Origin: Veillonellaceae bacterium
GTDB taxonomy: Bacteria > Bacillota_C > Negativicutes > Veillonellales > Veillonellaceae
Reading direction: 5' to 3'
NCBI GenBank assembly: GCA_902834965.1
Contig: CADFKY010000030.1
Coordinates: 1-11,516, forward strand
DNA length: 11,516 bases
Of this stretch, positions 8,009 to 11,516 are shown piece by piece. The notes under the pieces are model-generated. The model did no database searches. It saw only the letters and a program-made list of their open reading frames with translations, and was not told the origin of the DNA. The first letter of the stretch is position 1; each line of letters opens with the position of its first letter. Position numbers and translations under genes: made by a program.

Positions 8009-8731
8009 TTGAATAAACGTATTTCTGTTTTATCTGTGCCTATCGATTGTGTAACAATGGATGAGGCAGTCCAACGTATTTTGCATTTAACTGAAGAGCC
8101 GGGGCTACATCTAGTAGCCACGGCTAATGCAGAAATGGTTATGTTGGCTAATGAAAATCCTACATTGCATACCATATTGAATAATGCTAGTCTCGTTGTT
8201 CCCGACGGGGCTGGCATTTTGTGGGCTGCAGAGCGTCAAGGCGAACATGTGCCTGAACGCGTAACGGGGGTAGACGTAACAAAACGATTATTTAAAGTTG
8301 CGGCTGACCAGCAAATTCCTGTATACTGCTTAGGGGCAGCACCTGGTGTTGCTCAACGAGCAATTGATAATTTATCTGCCCAAGTTGGACCATTAAATAT
8401 TGCAGGGATTCATGATGGATTCTTCGATAGCGCAGAGGAACAAGAAATCGTTAAAGCTATTGGGGAGTCTAAGGCAAAATTAGTGTTTGTTGCCTTAGGC
8501 GTACCAAAGCAAGAACAATGGATTTCAGAAAAATTGAGTCACCTTGATGGCGTTGTTGCCATTGGTATTGGTGGTTCCTTTGACGTTTTGGCAGGTAATA
8601 TTCCTCGGGCCCCAGAATGGATGCAACGGAATCGTCTTGAATGGTTGTATCGATTATATTTAGAACCTCAACGGATTGGCCGCATGTTGGCTATTCCTAA
8701 GTTTATGTGGACCGTTATTAGAAATAAATAG
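8009..8731 (+). CDS. WecG/TagA/CpsF family glycosyltransferase (GT26)
   Basis: The 240-residue protein starts at TTG 8009, preceded by TGGAG about 7 bases upstream. Family members transfer N-acetylmannosamine or a related sugar to an undecaprenyl-linked acceptor on the inner face of the membrane. Characteristic segments are TANAEMVMLANEN (T38, N40), VVPDGAGI with D66, GVDV, YCLGAAPG, FVALGVPKQEQW, GIGGSFDVLAG and the basic aromatic tail RNRLEWLYRLYLEPQRIGR. D66 aligns with the proposed catalytic aspartate of TagA. The tail is the part thought to contact the membrane. In a diderm the product could be an LPS, capsule or ECA-like glycan rather than teichoic acid. No UDP-ManNAc synthesis gene is in the window, so the sugar is unproven. 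It lies between guaB and psd with gaps of 15 and 14 bp. Confidence 0.9.
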   Translation: MNKRISVLSVPIDCVTMDEAVQRILHLTEEPGLHLVATANAEMVMLANENPTLHTILNNASLVVPDGAGILWAAERQGEHVPERVTGVDVTKRLFKVAADQQIPVYCLGAAPGVAQRAIDNLSAQVGPLNIAGIHDGFFDSAEEQEIVKAIGESKAKLVFVALGVPKQEQWISEKLSHLDGVVAIGIGGSFDVLAGNIPRAPEWMQRNRLEWLYRLYLEPQRIGRMLAIPKFMWTVIRNK

Positions 8732-8745
8732 AGGAGTGTTGAATC

Positions 8746-9387
8746 GTGCCTACAGGACCAATAATTAAGGAAGGGTTTCCACTGATAGGGGCTATGCTCA
8801 TTATCACTGTGGTGTTAGGATTTTTAGGACATTATGTAATTGCGATTATTTCATTTATTTTGGCATTATTTTTCGTCAATTTTTTTAGAAATCCTAAACG
8901 TGTAATCCCTCAAGATCCAGATTTAATTTTATCTCCAGCAGATGGTAAAATTATGGATATTTCTGATGTATACGAAGATATTTACTTACATAAAGAATGT
9001 AAAAAAGTAACTATTTTCTTATCTGTTTTCGACGTACATGCCAATCGTGCGCCTATTGACGGTAAAATTACATACCGTCATTACACAATGGGCAGTTTCT
9101 TGCCTGCTTTTAAAGATGATGTAGGCTTTGAAAATGAACGTCATACTATTTGTATTGAAAATGATCGCACTTCCGTATTAGTAACACAAATTGCGGGCCT
9201 TTTAGCGCGTCGTATCGTATCTTGGACGGATCTTGATAGTGTGCTTGAACGCGGTCAATTGTACGGGATGATTAAATTCGGTTCCTGTACTGAAATCTAC
9301 ATGGATAAGGATGTAGAGTTGTTCGTGGAAAAAGGTCAACATATTACAGGTGGTGACACTGTTATCGGGAGGTTGCGTCATGAATAA
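8746..9387 (+). CDS. psd: Phosphatidylserine decarboxylase (short, pyruvoyl-dependent)
   Basis: The 213-residue proenzyme starts at GTG 8746, with GAGGAG 9 bases upstream. It decarboxylates phosphatidylserine to phosphatidylethanolamine at the inner membrane. Two hydrophobic segments (about residues 13-30 and 33-48) anchor the N-terminus. They are followed by FFRNPKR, LSPADGK, SVFDVHANRAPIDG, a FENERH segment and the self-cleavage site in KFGSCTEIY. Cleavage between G179 and S180 would turn Ser180 into the pyruvoyl group, giving a large beta and a 34-residue alpha chain. The length matches the short PSD class rather than the roughly 300-residue E. coli type. Its last 8 bases overlap pssA, which encodes the preceding enzyme, so the two steps are translationally coupled. 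Confidence 0.95.
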   Translation: MPTGPIIKEGFPLIGAMLIITVVLGFLGHYVIAIISFILALFFVNFFRNPKRVIPQDPDLILSPADGKIMDISDVYEDIYLHKECKKVTIFLSVFDVHANRAPIDGKITYRHYTMGSFLPAFKDDVGFENERHTICIENDRTSVLVTQIAGLLARRIVSWTDLDSVLERGQLYGMIKFGSCTEIYMDKDVELFVEKGQHITGGDTVIGRLRHE

Positions 9388-10051
9388 ATCTATTATTCCA
9401 AATTTATTTACTAGTGCTAATTTAGCCTTCGGTGTCCTAGGCATCACATTCTCTGCTACAGGTAATACTTTCTATGCAGCTATTTGCGTACTATTATCCT
9501 TAGTCGCTGATGGTTTAGATGGTCGTGTAGCGAGAGCATTAGGTGTAGCAGGTCCTATGGGGCGTGAATTAGACTCTTTATCTGATGTTGTAGGCTTTGG
9601 TGTGGCACCGGCTTATATGTTATATATGAAAGAGCTATACGGTTTAGGTTGGATTGCTTATGTTCCTTTACTAGCATTTGCTGTATTAGGCGCATTCCGT
9701 CTTGCTCGCTTTAACATCAAAACTGAAGAAGTTCATGGTTACTTTGAAGGTTTGCCAATTCCAGCAGCAGGTTGCTTGGCAGCTACTTACGTATTGTGTG
9801 GCGTAGAGGTACCTCAATTTGTACTAGTAGTTTGTATGATTGGTGTAGGCTTCTTAATGGTTAGTGAAGTAAAATATCCAGACTTCAAAGGTAAATCTGC
9901 GGTAAATATTAATAAACTTTCCATTGTACTTACTGCCATTTTTGTTATAGCTTGTCTCGTGTATGATTGGCATACATGGGCAGTGATGATCTTTGCTGGC
10001 TATGTAGTGTTTGGCCTTATTAATGGCGCTTTAAATATGGTGCGTAAATAA
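9380..10051 (+). CDS. pssA: CDP-diacylglycerol-serine O-phosphatidyltransferase
   Basis: The 223-residue integral membrane enzyme joins CDP-diacylglycerol and serine to give phosphatidylserine, the substrate of Psd. The start is ATG 9380, with GGGAGG 7 bases upstream; a GTG 30 bases earlier lies deep in psd and is not used. The CDP-alcohol phosphatidyltransferase motif DG(x2)AR(x8)G(x3)D(x3)D is complete: D47, G48, A51, R52, G61, D65 and D69. The rest is mostly hydrophobic, with about six to eight membrane segments (for example near 12-46, 70-112, 130-165 and 180-218). Context with psd decides serine as the head group rather than glycerol phosphate. The GT2 gene starts 19 bp later. Confidence 0.94.
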   Translation: MNKSIIPNLFTSANLAFGVLGITFSATGNTFYAAICVLLSLVADGLDGRVARALGVAGPMGRELDSLSDVVGFGVAPAYMLYMKELYGLGWIAYVPLLAFAVLGAFRLARFNIKTEEVHGYFEGLPIPAAGCLAATYVLCGVEVPQFVLVVCMIGVGFLMVSEVKYPDFKGKSAVNINKLSIVLTAIFVIACLVYDWHTWAVMIFAGYVVFGLINGALNMVRK

Positions 10052-10070
10052 GTGTGTGGAGGAGAATAGT

Positions 10071-11333
10071 ATGAATTACCTACTGGATCTGATTTTGATC
10101 CCTATGCAGGTAATAATCGTAATTTATACGGTTTATTATTTTGTACTCGCCGTAATCGGTATGTGGCGGTCTAGAGTACATAAAAACTATACCCCAAAAA
10201 ATTCCTTTGCTATTGTTGTGTGTGCTCATAATGAGGAAGCTGTAGTCGGTGAATTAGTAAAAAATTTACGAAGTCTAGATTATCCAGATGAGCTGTACGA
10301 TATCTTTGTTGTAGCTGATAACTGTACAGACAAGACTGCTGAGGTAGCAAGAGCTGCTGGTGCTAATGTGCATGAACGTTTCAATAAAGAAGAAGTAGGT
10401 AAAGGCTATGCTATGGGGTGGATGTTTGATCGCGTGGAGCAAATGGATCGGAAATATGATGCATTTCTTATTTTTGACGCCGATAATTTAGTACATCCAC
10501 AATTCATGTTGGAAATGAATGATCATCTTGAAAAAGGTGAATCTGTTATTCAAGGTTATTTAAACTCTAAAAACCCAACCGACTCTTGGGTTGCCGGTAC
10601 ATTTTCTATCATGTTTTGGATGGTTAATCATATGTGGCATTTGGCAAAATACCGCATTGGCTTGTCCACTGCACTAGGTGGTACTGGTATGTGTATACGT
10701 ACATCTATCATCCGTGAATATGGCTGGGATTGTAATAGTTTGACTGAGGATATGGAATTCTCTATGAAACTATTAACACATGGTCTTAAAACTACTTGGG
10801 CTCACGATGCCATTGTATATGATGAAAAAGTTACAACTATGATGGCTTCTTGTAAACAACGTTTACGTTGGGCACAAGGTCAATTTGACTGTGCGGATCG
10901 ATATATTCCTAAATTATTTGCCGCCGGTATTAAACAAGGAAATATCGTTATCTTGGATGGTATTTTACAAGTTAGTCAGCCTTATTTCTTGTTGTTGACA
11001 ACTATATATTTAGTATTTTCATATATCAATGCATATGTGCCGATTTATACAAATATTTTGTATCAAATTATGCCGATGTCTGTATGGCAAATTATCGGTA
11101 TTGGTCAATATTTGTTCCCACTTATTGTGTTGTTAAAAATCAAGGTACCACCTAAAATTTGGTTCTACTATTTACTATATCCAATTTTTGTATACTCTTG
11201 GGTTCCAGTAAATATTTTAGGTTGGTTCCGTCGTCATAATAAGGAATGGTCTCATACAGTTCATACGCGAGCCGTTGGTTTGAATGATGTGAAATTAACA
11301 CGTATGGGCAATATGAATAAGAATAAAAAATAG
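10071..11333 (+). CDS. Membrane glycosyltransferase family 2, processive-type signature
   Basis: The 420-residue protein starts at ATG 10071, with GGAGGAG 6 bases upstream; an in-frame GTG at 10056 precedes that site and is not used. A membrane segment (about residues 8-31) is followed by a cytoplasmic GT-A domain with CAHNEE at 51-56, DNCTD, the DAD metal-binding motif at 136-138, TED at 225-227 and QRLRW at 263-267. Three or so C-terminal membrane segments follow (about 298-328, 338-356, 362-384), then a basic tail. D, DxD, TED and QxxRW together are the signature of processive synthases such as cellulose, hyaluronan or poly-GlcNAc synthases, and of some single-sugar lipid glycosyltransferases. 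Its place after psd and pssA suggests an envelope glycolipid or polysaccharide, but donor and acceptor cannot be read from sequence. Confidence 0.88.
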   Translation: MNYLLDLILIPMQVIIVIYTVYYFVLAVIGMWRSRVHKNYTPKNSFAIVVCAHNEEAVVGELVKNLRSLDYPDELYDIFVVADNCTDKTAEVARAAGANVHERFNKEEVGKGYAMGWMFDRVEQMDRKYDAFLIFDADNLVHPQFMLEMNDHLEKGESVIQGYLNSKNPTDSWVAGTFSIMFWMVNHMWHLAKYRIGLSTALGGTGMCIRTSIIREYGWDCNSLTEDMEFSMKLLTHGLKTTWAHDAIVYDEKVTTMMASCKQRLRWAQGQFDCADRYIPKLFAAGIKQGNIVILDGILQVSQPYFLLLTTIYLVFSYINAYVPIYTNILYQIMPMSVWQIIGIGQYLFPLIVLLKIKVPPKIWFYYLLYPIFVYSWVPVNILGWFRRHNKEWSHTVHTRAVGLNDVKLTRMGNMNKNKK

Positions 11334-11350
11334 AATCTGTAGGAGTGACT

Positions 11351-11516
11351 ATGCATATTTTAATGTGTAATGATGATGGTATTTTAGCAGATGGTTTACG
11401 CCGTCTAGCATCGTACTTAAGTCAATATTATCGAATTACCGTTGTAGCACCTGCAAATGAGCAAAGTGCTAAATCCCATGCATTGACGACTGAGATTCCT
11501 TTAAAATTAGATGCGT
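11351..11516 (+). CDS. surE: 5'/3'-nucleotidase SurE, N-terminal part
   Basis: Only the first 55 codons are in the window; the gene runs off the right edge. AGGAG lies 5 bases before the ATG. The start reads MHILMCNDDGILADGL, with the metal-binding pair D8-D9 of SurE. VVAPANEQSAKSHALT contains Ser39, another expected ligand. SurE dephosphorylates nucleoside monophosphates and related compounds. The gap to the GT2 gene is 17 bp, so it probably continues the operon that begins at guaB. Confidence 0.93.
   Translation, partial: MHILMCNDDGILADGLRRLASYLSQYYRITVVAPANEQSAKSHALTTEIPLKLDA

Noticed and set aside
8103..8119. Perfect 6-bp hairpin GGCTAC-ATCTA-GTAGCC
   Set aside because: It lies within the conserved TagA-family coding region encoding the catalytic TANAE area, has no T-run, and is explained by coding constraint or chance.
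9350..9379. GTG start for pssA 30 bases upstream of ATG 9380
   Set aside because: It gives a non-homologous leader deep within psd. ATG 9380 has GGGAGG at the right distance.

Overview
The window is an ordinary, densely packed chromosomal segment from a low-GC bacterium (about 40% GC by eye). It most likely comes from the diderm Firmicutes (Negativicutes), with Veillonella the best guess. Three things point that way. CcpN, its DUF299 partner and a type-2 dGTPase are Firmicutes-style neighbours. Phosphatidylserine synthase and decarboxylase suggest a phosphatidylethanolamine-rich envelope. A PEP synthase beside a gluconeogenesis repressor suits a lactate or organic-acid user that must make sugar phosphates. 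The genus is an inference from gene content and familiarity, not from a database search. I see no mobile element, CRISPR array, tRNA, rRNA or phage gene.

Left block (1-3583, + strand): the 3' end of ppsA closes with a strong terminator. It is followed by ccpN (GTG start), ppsR and dgt, closely spaced or overlapping. The first three genes form a carbon-flux module: PpsA makes PEP from pyruvate, CcpN-type repressors control gluconeogenic genes, and the DUF299 kinase/pyrophosphorylase switches a dikinase on and off. dgt is translationally coupled to ppsR by an ATGA overlap.

Middle block (3584-6538): dgt and rpmB converge on a bidirectional terminator. rpmB (minus strand, four-cysteine L28) and recG diverge from a 223-bp intergenic region. 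That region holds an rpmB promoter, possible recG promoters, a 19-bp palindrome and an imperfect leader hairpin. After recG comes a separate 61-residue 4-oxalocrotonate tautomerase-family gene with its own good promoter and a long terminator hairpin.

Right block (6539-11516, + strand): guaB, a WecG/TagA/CpsF glycosyltransferase (TTG start), psd (GTG start), pssA, a membrane GT2 glycosyltransferase and the start of surE lie 14-19 bp apart or overlap, so they probably form one operon. guaB makes GMP precursors. PssA and Psd are consecutive steps to phosphatidylethanolamine. The two glycosyltransferases probably build an envelope glycan that cannot be identified here.

Nothing in the window amounts to a clearly new system. 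The points most worth a second look are the guaB start sitting directly behind a terminator, the palindrome and hairpin before recG, a PPDK-type regulator beside a PEP synthase, and the uncharacterised processive-type GT2 inside a phospholipid operon.
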